Positions 34,525-40,560 of a stretch of DNA of 41,002 nucleotides are shown in pieces. The position numbers were made by a program, and so were the translations under genes. Source of the DNA: a virus; the IMG/VR virus record IMGVR_UViG_3300033148_007624, positions 1-41,002 of that record; one strand, given 5' to 3'. Within the stretch, counting starts at the first letter, position 1. Each line of letters begins with the position of its first letter. Under the pieces are notes generated by a model. The model had not been told where the DNA came from and ran no database searches. It saw only the letters and a program-made list of their open reading frames with translations.

Positions 34525-35244
34525 ATGAGCGATCTAATCGATGCAACCCGAAACGAAACCGCAAAAACCCTGACCCTGATCCGTGAAAAATATCGCCGGA
34601 TTAAAGATTACGAAAAGGTCGAGATCGGATTGCTGCAGCGTCAATATGCCATCATCAGGAGAGCAACCGATTGTGGCAAGGATGATGCGCCGAAAATTCA
34701 CAAGGCGTTATGGCAGGGAAAAGAGGTCGAGAAAGGGGAAAAACTGCAATTCTTATGCGAACATTTCGAAGCCGCAAGGTTGAATTTCATCGAGCACAAA
34801 AAACCACACATACGGGAAATTGAAAAACTGATCAAAAAACTTCCGGTTTGGGAATGGGCTAAATCGGTGCGTGGGTGCGGTCCCTATATTTTGGGTCAAT
34901 TATTGGCCGAGACCGGGAACCTGTCAGATTATGCGAATCCCGCGAAGGTCTGGAAGCGAATGGGATTGGCCGTGATAAACGGCGAGCGTCAGCGAAAGTG
35001 CCTAGATAGGGAAAAGGCGATAATCCACGGATACTGCCCCAGGCGTAGATCAATCATGTGGAATCTCGGTAAATGTTTGATCCGATCGAACGATCAGCAT
35101 TTCAGGAGAATTTACGATGAAAGAAAAGAATACGAGGAGGGGAAAGCACCTGAAAAATCAAAAGCCGCGTGGGATATTCGGGCACAACGATACATGGAAA
35201 AGGCATTTTTAAGGGAACTGTGGGAGGAATGGAATCGGGTTTGA
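34525..35244 (+). CDS. tasA: TasA-like Nop-domain protein (IS110 C-terminal-like), TIGR-associated
   Basis: 239 residues. Residues 101-185 match the C-terminal Transposase_20 part of IS110 transposases: KKLPVWEWAKSVRGCGPYILGQLLAETGNLSDYANPAKVWKRMGLAVING, then CPRRRSIMWNLGKCLIRSN. No DEDD catalytic domain precedes it; residues 1-100 are a charged, mainly helical region. IS110 C-terminal domains are related to the Nop domain of box C/D snoRNPs and of Tas proteins, where it holds the guide RNA. Placement between two arrays of paired 9-nt spacers strongly supports TasA (a Tas protein with neither HNH nor RuvC nuclease), so binding, not cutting, of target DNA is expected unless a partner acts. ATG 34525 has site AGGGAG; the longer frame enters array 1. 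Its stop lies in the first repeat of array 2. Confidence 0.85.
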   Translation: MSDLIDATRNETAKTLTLIREKYRRIKDYEKVEIGLLQRQYAIIRRATDCGKDDAPKIHKALWQGKEVEKGEKLQFLCEHFEAARLNFIEHKKPHIREIEKLIKKLPVWEWAKSVRGCGPYILGQLLAETGNLSDYANPAKVWKRMGLAVINGERQRKCLDREKAIIHGYCPRRRSIMWNLGKCLIRSNDQHFRRIYDERKEYEEGKAPEKSKAAWDIRAQRYMEKAFLRELWEEWNRV

Positions 35245-35612
35245 GCCACGGCAATGTTGTTACCCGAGCGGAATTTGCCGTAAGATTGGGGCCGCCTAAA
35301 AAATGTTATCCGAAACTCCATTGCCACAAGATTTAAGCCGCTTCTCCCATGTTACCCGTTTGGAGGTTGTCGCAAGATTTGAGCCGAAGGCGCCCTGTTA
35401 CCCGCAGCCAGGTTGCCATAAGATTTGGGCCGTGCCCTTGGTGTTACCCGAGCAAAGGCTGCCACAAGATTTAGGCCGTATTGTAACTGTTACCAGCCTA
35501 AACGATGCCGTAAGATTTGGGCCGGATGCTGATTGTTACCCGTCAGAAGGATGCCACAAAATTTGGGCCGATCACCCGATGTTATCCGAGATGGCAGTGC
35601 CCACTAAAAAGA
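35235..35612 (+). repeat. TIGR-like guide array 2 (eight 46-bp units with paired 9-nt variable segments)
   Basis: Same unit as array 1, again at exact 46-bp steps: the 9-mer TGTTACCCG starts at 35258, 35304, 35350, 35396, 35442, 35488, 35534 and 35580. Variable pairs: cggcaatgt/agcggaatt, cctaaaaaa/aaactccat, cttctccca/tttggaggt, aaggcgccc/cagccaggt, tgcccttgg/agcaaaggc, tattgtaac/cctaaacga, gatgctgat/tcagaagga, atcacccga/agatggcag. The 19-mer varies mostly at positions 5-6 and 14-15 (TGCCACAAGATTTAAGCCG, TGTCGCAAGATTTGAGCCG). The final 19-mer is broken off as TGCCCAC. No variable pair is shared with array 1. The 414 bases 35245-35658 contain this array and then the SSB leader; no gene is credible in them. 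Confidence 0.85.
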
Positions 35613-35658
35613 AATATGGGGCTATAAATCCAATTTTTAAAAAAGAAGGAATCAAACA

Positions 35659-36030
35659 ATGAACAGGGTATTTTTAGTTGGACGATTGGGTCAAGATCCT
35701 ATTCTGCGTTATACAGCCAATAATAAGGCGGTATGCCATTTTTCGGTTGCCACGGATGATACCTGGGGCGGTGAAAAAGAAACCGAATGGCATGATATTG
35801 TTACATGGGGAAGACAAGCCGAAACCTGCGACAAATATCTCGAAAAGGGATATCTTGTTTCTGTTGTCGGACGAATTAGAACCCGCACCTATGAAGACCG
35901 TGACGGCAACCGTCGATTTCTGAAGGAAATAATCGCATCGGAAGTTAAATTTATTCAAAAACCGTATAAGGGCGACGATCAACATGATTATGATTCCGGT
36001 GGGATTTCCGATGAAGATATTCCCTTTTGA
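35659..36030 (+). CDS. ssb: Single-stranded DNA-binding protein
   Basis: A 123-residue OB-fold SSB: MNRVFLVGRLGQDPILRYTANNKAVCHFSVATDD, WHDIVTWGRQAETCDKYLEKGYLVSVVGRIRTRTYEDRDGNRRFLKEIIASEVKFI, and the C-terminal interaction tip DEDIPF. It coats single strands during replication and recombination; the tip recruits partners. ATG has an AAGGAA site. Confidence 0.93.
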   Translation: MNRVFLVGRLGQDPILRYTANNKAVCHFSVATDDTWGGEKETEWHDIVTWGRQAETCDKYLEKGYLVSVVGRIRTRTYEDRDGNRRFLKEIIASEVKFIQKPYKGDDQHDYDSGGISDEDIPF

Positions 36031-36048
36031 TATTAAGCGGGGCCGTAA

Positions 36049-36369
36049 ATGAAAAATAAAAGATGTCCTTATTGTATGCGGCTTTTACCCATCGAAGAAT
36101 ATCATAAATTTAGAAACGGGAAAAGATTCGAATTCTGCAAAGATTGTGCAGGGAAAGAGAAAAAAGAAAAAATTTCCAAGAAAAAAATGCGTGAAATGTC
36201 ACTTGATGATTGGTTGACTTGGCTGGAAAACCCGAAACCTAAATCAAAGCCGATTAAGAAAAGATGTGGTGGTTGCGGCAAATATAAACTTATGAAAGCG
36301 GGGGAATCGTTATGTGTGAATTGCCTGAAAGATGTGGATGAAATTGTCCGCAAATATAATCAAGCATGA
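36049..36369 (+). CDS. Double zinc-ribbon protein (106 aa)
   Basis: Two Cys4-type sites are visible: RCPYC...FCKDCAG near the start and RCGGCGKYKLMKAGESLCVNC near the end, joined by a Lys-rich helix (KEKKEKISKKKMREMSLDDWLTWLENPKPKSK). Likely nucleic-acid binding; similar proteins accompany phage replication genes. No family name is certain. Confidence 0.65.
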   Translation: MKNKRCPYCMRLLPIEEYHKFRNGKRFEFCKDCAGKEKKEKISKKKMREMSLDDWLTWLENPKPKSKPIKKRCGGCGKYKLMKAGESLCVNCLKDVDEIVRKYNQA

Positions 36370-36423
36370 TGAAGTCACGGTATTGAGTTATAATAAAATA
36401 TTGAAGACAAAGGGGATGATTCG

Positions 36424-37131
36424 ATGACGTACTTGCGGATCAGGAATTGGGAAAAGTTCCAGCATTACAAAGACAGGCGGCCACCGTGGATTAAACTTTA
36501 TGTTGATGTTCTTGATGACTACAAATTCAATTCTTTGACGGATGCACAAAAAGGTCATTTGGTGATGCTTTGGTGCCTTGCCGCCCGACTGAACAACAAA
36601 ATTCCCAACGATACCGGATGGGTTTCAGCGAGGGCCGGCGTCAAAGAAAACATTGATCTCGGTTTGTTTGTCAAGCTCGGATTCCTCGAACCTCGGAACG
36701 GAGAGGAATATTCCGCCGGAAATGAGATGTCCGGGCCTGACGAATATGGCGGCCCGAACGAATGCGCCGAGAAGAAAGACACATCGGGCGAGAAACAAAA
36801 CATTGTAAACAGACCCGGTCGCAACCCGATACACAAGGATGAAGAACCGTGCACCGGATACAAAGAAGGTCCGCTACACACAAAAAACAAGTTATGTAGC
36901 AGGCCTCGCGAAAGTGCGCTACATACAAAAACAGATCTCTGTAGCAGACCTTGCGGAGGTGCGCTACACACAGAAAGTGAAACCTGTACCTCAGAGACAG
37001 AGACAGAGACAGAGACAGAGACAGAGACAGAGACAGAGGAGAACGCGCGCGCGCGCGAGAGCAAGAATTTTTCAAACCCGATCGCTAAACGATCGGGCGT
37101 TTCTCGGCGGAAAAAACGGATCCGGACATAG
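36424..37131 (+). CDS. Replication initiator-like protein, N-terminal part
   Basis: Residues 1-85 (YLRIRNWEKFQHYKDRRPPWIKLYVDVLDDYKFNSLTDAQKGHLVMLWCLAARLNNKIPNDTGWV) form the winged-helix start common to phage replisome organiser/DnaD-like initiators. A long linker has four tandem 15-residue units around LHTKxxLCSRP (45-bp DNA repeats) and then a Thr-Glu dipeptide run. The frame ends with RRKKRIRT and a stop, while a C-terminal domain follows in the next frame from about 37110. The gene is most likely longer and broken by one base in the A6 tract (37111-37116) or the GC repeat before it. Confidence 0.72.
   Translation: MTYLRIRNWEKFQHYKDRRPPWIKLYVDVLDDYKFNSLTDAQKGHLVMLWCLAARLNNKIPNDTGWVSARAGVKENIDLGLFVKLGFLEPRNGEEYSAGNEMSGPDEYGGPNECAEKKDTSGEKQNIVNRPGRNPIHKDEEPCTGYKEGPLHTKNKLCSRPRESALHTKTDLCSRPCGGALHTESETCTSETETETETETETETEENARARESKNFSNPIAKRSGVSRRKKRIRT
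36828..37062 (+). repeat. 45-bp direct repeats and simple-sequence tract inside the initiator gene
   Basis: GCTACA-type blocks recur at 36828 (degenerate), 36873, 36918 and 36963, exactly 45 bp apart; two of them are paired with TGTAGC (36895, 36940), giving potential hairpins. After this comes a hexanucleotide run (CAGAGA units, about 36990-37036) and an alternating GC tract (37044-37056). Repeats within an initiator gene are typical of phage replication origins (iterons). Confidence 0.6.
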
Positions 37132-37505
37132 AAGCGGTAATTGATGCCTGGAATTCATTCGATTCACTTCAGCACGTAACAGACAAAACCCGCGGACGTC
37201 CCCGCCTGCATTCACTGATTCGAAAACGCCTCAAGGTTTGGACGCTGGAAAATCTACGATTGGCATTTTCACGATATTCTTTAACGCAAAGGCCGAATCC
37301 GAAATATCGCAAGGTTTATCGATGGGGACTTTTCGAATTTCTTCAACGCGGAGACGGCCAACAAATCGAAAATTATCTTGACGAGCGATGGGAGGATCGT
37401 TTGCGCCCGTTTGGGCGCGATAAGACTATACGTGCCAGGCAGGCGGCCGATAATTTTATCCAGCGGATGGAAAAAAGGGGAGAGAAACAGGATGAACAAA
37501 AATGA
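37087..37505 (+). CDS. Replication initiator-like protein, C-terminal part (next frame)
   Basis: This frame is open from 37087 and is protein-like from about 37110: KTDPDIEAVIDAWNSFDSLQHVTDKTRGRPRLHSLIRKRLKVWTLENLRLAFSRYSLTQRPNPKYRKVYRWGLFEFLQRGDGQQIENYLDERWEDRL. There is no ribosome binding site for an independent start; the ATG-less beginning argues for fusion with the upstream frame. DAWN...K....L.....RLK..T.EN...A...Y is the usual C-terminal domain of this kind of phage replication protein, probably contacting helicase or loader. Confidence 0.65.
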
Positions 37506-38097
37506 TCTGAAACGGTTCACCGAGATGATTACCGCAACATTGCGCGCCTATGGCCGCGATGTATCAGAAGAAGTGATCTTAATTTGGTGGGAAACATTGC
37601 GGGAATTTCCAATCGAGAAGATATTCCATGCAATCAGGACATTCGGTGGAGAATATCTTTCACCCGCAGCCATTCGATCCGCTGTTGTCGGTAAACCGGA
37701 CCAGGTAGCACGCCGGGCGTTTTCACGAGCTTTGATAGCGGTGGAAAAACACGGCGCTTATAATTCGATCGTATTTGACGATCCGCTTATTTCGGCAACA
37801 ATCCGCGATTTGGGCGGCTGGGTTCATTTTTGCTCGATGGAATTAAATGAATGGGATGAAAGGCGATTTTGCGAACGATATCAGGATTACTATGAACACG
37901 GTTGCCATGAAGCACCCGTCAGACTAATAGGGATACATGAGCGCAATAACGGACCACGTGATCGAGACCTTGTACTTTTCGGTGACACAGAAAAAGCGAA
38001 AATCCGACTGGAATCGTCGAGAAATGAAAAATCATTATTTAGGGGTGAATTGATGCGGTTGATCGAAAAAAATAAAAGCAAGGAAGATATAAAATGA
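37492..38097 (+). CDS. Replication-region protein, DUF6475-like (201 aa)
   Basis: FTEMITATLRAYGRDVSEEVILIWWETLREFPIEKIFHAIRTFGGEYLSPAAIRSAVVG and ARRAFSRALIAVEKHGAYNSIVFDDPLISATIRDLGGWVHFCSM are typical of a phage family found beside initiator genes, perhaps serving as helicase loader or its regulator. ATG 37492 overlaps the stop of the preceding frame. Confidence 0.68.
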   Translation: MNKNDLKRFTEMITATLRAYGRDVSEEVILIWWETLREFPIEKIFHAIRTFGGEYLSPAAIRSAVVGKPDQVARRAFSRALIAVEKHGAYNSIVFDDPLISATIRDLGGWVHFCSMELNEWDERRFCERYQDYYEHGCHEAPVRLIGIHERNNGPRDRDLVLFGDTEKAKIRLESSRNEKSLFRGELMRLIEKNKSKEDIK

Positions 38098-38423
38098 AAA
38101 CCGAGAATTCAGGGCATTTGAAAGAACGAACATTTTTCAAATGGAACGGTGGTTCAGACAAGGAAAAAGCCAAGCGGTTATGTGATTTAGCCGGAGTTCA
38201 TTTTGTGACATTTACCAATATAGGCATAGATGATGAGGATATGGAAACTTGTCTTATCTTTCGTGATAATGATGATAATACCAATCTTTTGGCACCGGGA
38301 TGGTATATTGTTCGGGATGTTATGGATAACGGGGAAATATTTACTTATTCTATTTCCCAGGAAGAGTATTATAATATGCTTATCAATAATTCAGGTATCA
38401 AAACGAGGAGATTTTATAAATGA
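38094..38423 (+). CDS. Hypothetical protein (109 aa)
   Basis: A small acidic, AT-rich gene compared with the virion genes; contains DDEDMETCLIFRDNDDNTNLLAPGWYIVRDVMDNGEIFTYSISQEEYYNMLI. The ATGA overlap on both sides places it in the early operon. Function unknown. Confidence 0.6.
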   Translation: MKTENSGHLKERTFFKWNGGSDKEKAKRLCDLAGVHFVTFTNIGIDDEDMETCLIFRDNDDNTNLLAPGWYIVRDVMDNGEIFTYSISQEEYYNMLINNSGIKTRRFYK

Positions 38424-38665
38424 CTAATAAAAATCAAACCGAGAATGTTTTTAGAAAACAGGGTTTTAAAATTTTTGATTATGATAAGGATAAGGATATT
38501 TGGGTTGGTCTTCACGGTTGCCCGCCAGAAATTTGCATTGAATTTAATTCTGCCAATAGCTCATATTATTTGAGGATATCGGTGGATGTTGCCAATAAAC
38601 TAAAGGACACTTTGTGTGATGCGGTGGAATGTGCAACGCAAGAGAATGCATGGAGGAAACCATGA
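38420..38665 (+). CDS. Hypothetical protein (81 aa)
   Basis: Strong site AGGAG before the ATG. CPPEICIEFNSANSSYYLRISVDVANKLKDTLCDAVE suggests a small alpha/beta protein. No family recognised; overlaps the next gene. Confidence 0.58.
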   Translation: MTNKNQTENVFRKQGFKIFDYDKDKDIWVGLHGCPPEICIEFNSANSSYYLRISVDVANKLKDTLCDAVECATQENAWRKP

Positions 38666-38886
38666 CAACCAAAAAGGAAGAGAATAAATCGGCTGCCGGG
38701 CCGTGGATATTTACCAACGACAGAAAACCACCGAGAGACGGAAGGTTGATTATCGGTGAGTGGAGTTTTGGAACAATGACCGCCAGGTGGGATAAAACAG
38801 ATAAAAGGTGGCTTGAAGATGATGATAAATACCCAATGACGTTTATGAAAAAAGATCCGGTCAGGTGGGCCGAGATTAGATTATAG
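38662..38886 (+). CDS. DUF551-like small protein, copy 1
   Basis: AAGPWIFTNDRKPPRDGRLIIGEWSFGTMTARWDKTDKRWLEDDDKYPMTFMKKDPVRWAEIRL has the W..(x)..KPP.DG layout of DUF551-type small phage proteins. ATG 38662 follows GGAGG and overlaps the previous stop. It is closely similar to the gene at 39154 (KPPRDG/EPPRDG, FGTMT.W, DP.RWAEIR). Function unknown. Confidence 0.68.
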   Translation: MTTKKEENKSAAGPWIFTNDRKPPRDGRLIIGEWSFGTMTARWDKTDKRWLEDDDKYPMTFMKKDPVRWAEIRL

Positions 38887-38896
38887 GGGGGTATAA

Positions 38897-39157
38897 ATGA
38901 GTGAAAAGGAAAAAATGTTATGTGCCGCTGGGCCGTGGATACGCCCGAACGAAGAAAAGCCTCCGAAAGATTGTGATTGTTTTTTAGCTTGGGTTGAGGA
39001 TAGTGTTAATATGAATCCAGGAATTTATACTTCCAGATACATTTGTCTTTTGTATTGGGATGATTTTATAGGATTTTGTGATGCTTTTGGGGGAACGTTT
39101 CCCGTGTCGAAAATAATTGCTTGGGCCAAGATCCGATTACCGGAGGATGAGAAATGA
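38897..39157 (+). CDS. DUF551-like small protein, copy 2
   Basis: CAAGPWIRPNEEKPPKDCDCFLAWVEDSV...AWAKIRLPEDEK shares the frame of its two neighbours but has diverged in the middle, which is richer in Cys and aromatic residues. A strong GGGGGG-type site precedes the ATG. Confidence 0.62.
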   Translation: MSEKEKMLCAAGPWIRPNEEKPPKDCDCFLAWVEDSVNMNPGIYTSRYICLLYWDDFIGFCDAFGGTFPVSKIIAWAKIRLPEDEK

Positions 39158-39369
39158 CTAAAGAGCGATGCAATTGTGCTGCCGGGCCGTGGTACCTGTC
39201 CAGCGATAAGGAGCCGCCGAGGGATGGTACGCTGATTTTGGGGCAGTGGGACTTTGGAACAATGACCGTCTGGTGGAATATAACCGATAAGGGATGGCTT
39301 AAAGATGACTATATGTATCCGTTGAAGCTAATAGAGAAAGACCCGATCAGGTGGGCCGAGATCAGATAA
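39154..39369 (+). CDS. DUF551-like small protein, copy 3
   Basis: CAAGPWYLSSDKEPPRDGTLILGQWDFGTMTVWWNITDKGWLKDDYMYPLKLIEKDPIRWAEIR is nearest to copy 1. The ATG overlaps the previous stop. The set of three is a tandem duplication. Confidence 0.67.
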   Translation: MTKERCNCAAGPWYLSSDKEPPRDGTLILGQWDFGTMTVWWNITDKGWLKDDYMYPLKLIEKDPIRWAEIR

Positions 39370-39383
39370 CCGGAGGGCGAGGA

Positions 39384-39575
39384 ATGATTCTTATCAAAAT
39401 CACCACGAAAAAGATATTTTTCATGCCTTGGACTTGGTTGTGGGTTTTGGTGTGGAATTTTTCGGAATGGTCGGGAATCAAACTTGGTAAATTTGCGCCG
39501 TTTGTTTTTAATCAGGCTATGGGGGCAACTTCGGGGAGGATCGTTAATATTAAGAAGCATGGGGGTGGGGAATGA
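39384..39575 (+). CDS. Small hydrophobic protein (63 aa)
   Basis: Trp-rich N-terminal half (FFMPWTWLWVLVWNFSEW) could associate with or cross the membrane once. ATG 39384 follows GAGG; overlaps the next gene. Function unknown. Confidence 0.52.
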   Translation: MILIKITTKKIFFMPWTWLWVLVWNFSEWSGIKLGKFAPFVFNQAMGATSGRIVNIKKHGGGE

Positions 39576-39799
39576 GTAAGAAATCAGCAGCTGAGGAGCG
39601 GATTGATCTTGACACTATAGAACGCATTGTCAAGGACGCCGAAAGTATAATCGATCGATGTATCGGCTCTGACGGTACGTGGATGATCGGTGAACGCGAC
39701 AAGTTGGAAATGGCTGATATGCTTGATGAATTAGTGGATATAACTAAATTACTTGCCGAGATTATCGCAGAGGCGGTTAAGCCGGAGGATAGGAAATGA
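39572..39799 (+). CDS. Small acidic helical protein (75 aa)
   Basis: DTIERIVKDAESIIDRCIGSDGTWMIGERDKLEMADMLDELVDITKLLAEII is amphipathic helix throughout. It overlaps both neighbours by four bases. Function unknown. Confidence 0.58.
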   Translation: MSKKSAAEERIDLDTIERIVKDAESIIDRCIGSDGTWMIGERDKLEMADMLDELVDITKLLAEIIAEAVKPEDRK

Positions 39800-40068
39800 G
39801 GGAATCTGTCTATAGATTTGCCGAAGCGATGGAGGCTAAGCTCCTGGAAAACGATGCCAAGGGTGGGTGGCAATATATGCCCTTAAAGCAGTTGCTGGCC
39901 CAGGCGCTTAAAGAGTGCGGGGAATTAACATCGGAAATAGTATCGGTTGATTATGAAAAAGATATTTCAGCAACCAGGGTAATCTCAGAGTGTGCCGATG
40001 TTGCCAACTACATGATGATGATTGCTGACAATGTCAGAAGAAGGAGAAAGAGAAATGACTGTATATGA
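39796..40068 (+). CDS. MazG-like nucleotide pyrophosphohydrolase fold protein (90 aa)
   Basis: LAQALKECGELTSEIVSV and ISECADVANYMMMIADNVRR give the paired ExxE and ExxD motifs of the all-alpha NTP-PPase (MazG-like) superfamily, which binds Mg2+ and hydrolyses nucleoside triphosphates; phages use them to tune nucleotide pools or alarmones. It has no N-terminal extension. Confidence 0.65.
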   Translation: MRESVYRFAEAMEAKLLENDAKGGWQYMPLKQLLAQALKECGELTSEIVSVDYEKDISATRVISECADVANYMMMIADNVRRRRKRNDCI

Positions 40069-40264
40069 AATCATCGAAAAATATTTAAAGGAAAACGGTT
40101 ATGACGGCCTTTATGAGCCTTACAGTGAATGCGATTGTAAAATCGGTGATTTAATTCCGTGTTTTGGCCATTTTGGACGTTGCAAACCGGGATATAAAGT
40201 ATCGGATCCATCCGGCGAGTATGATTTTCTGATTGTTGGGAACAAGGAAGAGCAAACGAAATAA
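40055..40264 (+). CDS. Conserved phage zinc-type small protein (69 aa)
   Basis: MTVYEIIEKYLKENGYDGLYEPYSECDCKIGDLIPC.......CKPGYK has the four-Cys layout of a small protein often found in phage accessory regions. ATG 40055 has site AAGGAG and lies inside the previous gene. Function unknown. Confidence 0.65.
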   Translation: MTVYEIIEKYLKENGYDGLYEPYSECDCKIGDLIPCFGHFGRCKPGYKVSDPSGEYDFLIVGNKEEQTK

Positions 40265-40279
40265 ACAGGAGAGGGGCCA

Positions 40280-40351
40280 ATGGGAATAAAAAAAATTAGA
40301 TCCCAGCACCGGCGGGATTTTACGGCAGATTATGAATGTGAACACTCATGA
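40280..40351 (+). pseudogene. Truncated zinc-binding phage protein (23 aa remain)
   Basis: An excellent site (AGGAGAGG) precedes ATG 40280, and MGIKKIRSQHRRDFTADYECEH begins like a zinc protein, but a TGA follows at once (40349). The region downstream has no matching continuation in the other frames. It is probably the 5' remainder of a gene that has lost its middle or end. Confidence 0.45.
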
Positions 40352-40424
40352 TATACGGTCGGCAATTATAAACGAGAGGCGAATTATCCGCCGCGGACTA
40401 CATGAATTGCTTAGGAGGCCTTAG
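40332..40424 (+). CDS. Possible very small ORF (30 aa)
   Basis: A frame from ATG 40332 reads MNVNTHDIRSAIINERRIIRRGLHELLRRP; basic and helical. It starts inside the truncated gene and has no clear ribosome binding site, so it may equally be the 3' end of a gene lost by deletion. Confidence 0.25.
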   Translation: MNVNTHDIRSAIINERRIIRRGLHELLRRP

Positions 40425-40428
40425 GGGT

Positions 40429-40560
40429 GTGGTTATACTTCCCATCCTCTCTTTATGTTCGGGAATCGGAGGACTCGATCTCGGAGTCGAGCTTGCCGGC
40501 TTGTGCGGCGGTGGCTTTCCTTGGTTTGTTGAAGAAATTTAAAGGAGGGAAAAATGGCTA
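40429..40560 (+). pseudogene. Remnant of a C5 cytosine DNA methyltransferase, internally deleted
   Basis: From GTG 40429 (site AGGAGG) the frame reads VVILPILSLCSGIGGLDLGVELAGL, the N-terminus and SAM motif I of C5 DNA methyltransferases. Only 37 codons remain before a stop at 40542. In the next frame from about 40502, [18 protein letters not shown] resembles the usual C-terminal helix of the same enzymes and ends at 40560. The two ends of one gene have thus come together, with all catalytic motifs (including PCQ) missing. Confidence 0.6.

Noticed and set aside
34525-35244. Active IS110-type insertion sequence
   Set aside because: The protein lacks the N-terminal DEDD catalytic domain, no insertion sequence ends are visible, and the flanks are guide-like arrays.
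34225-35612. CRISPR array
   Set aside because: The period is 46 bp with two repeats and two 9-nt variable segments per unit; CRISPR spacers are 25-40 nt with a single repeat type, and no cas gene is present.
35303-35662. A 119-codon open frame through array 2
   Set aside because: It runs through the repeats, and 46 is not a multiple of three so the repeats are read in changing frames; there is no ribosome binding site and the array explains the sequence.
36839-37144. Open frame overlapping the replication initiator in another phase
   Set aside because: Mostly a product of the simple repeats (Gln-Arg run), with no start signal and no family resemblance.
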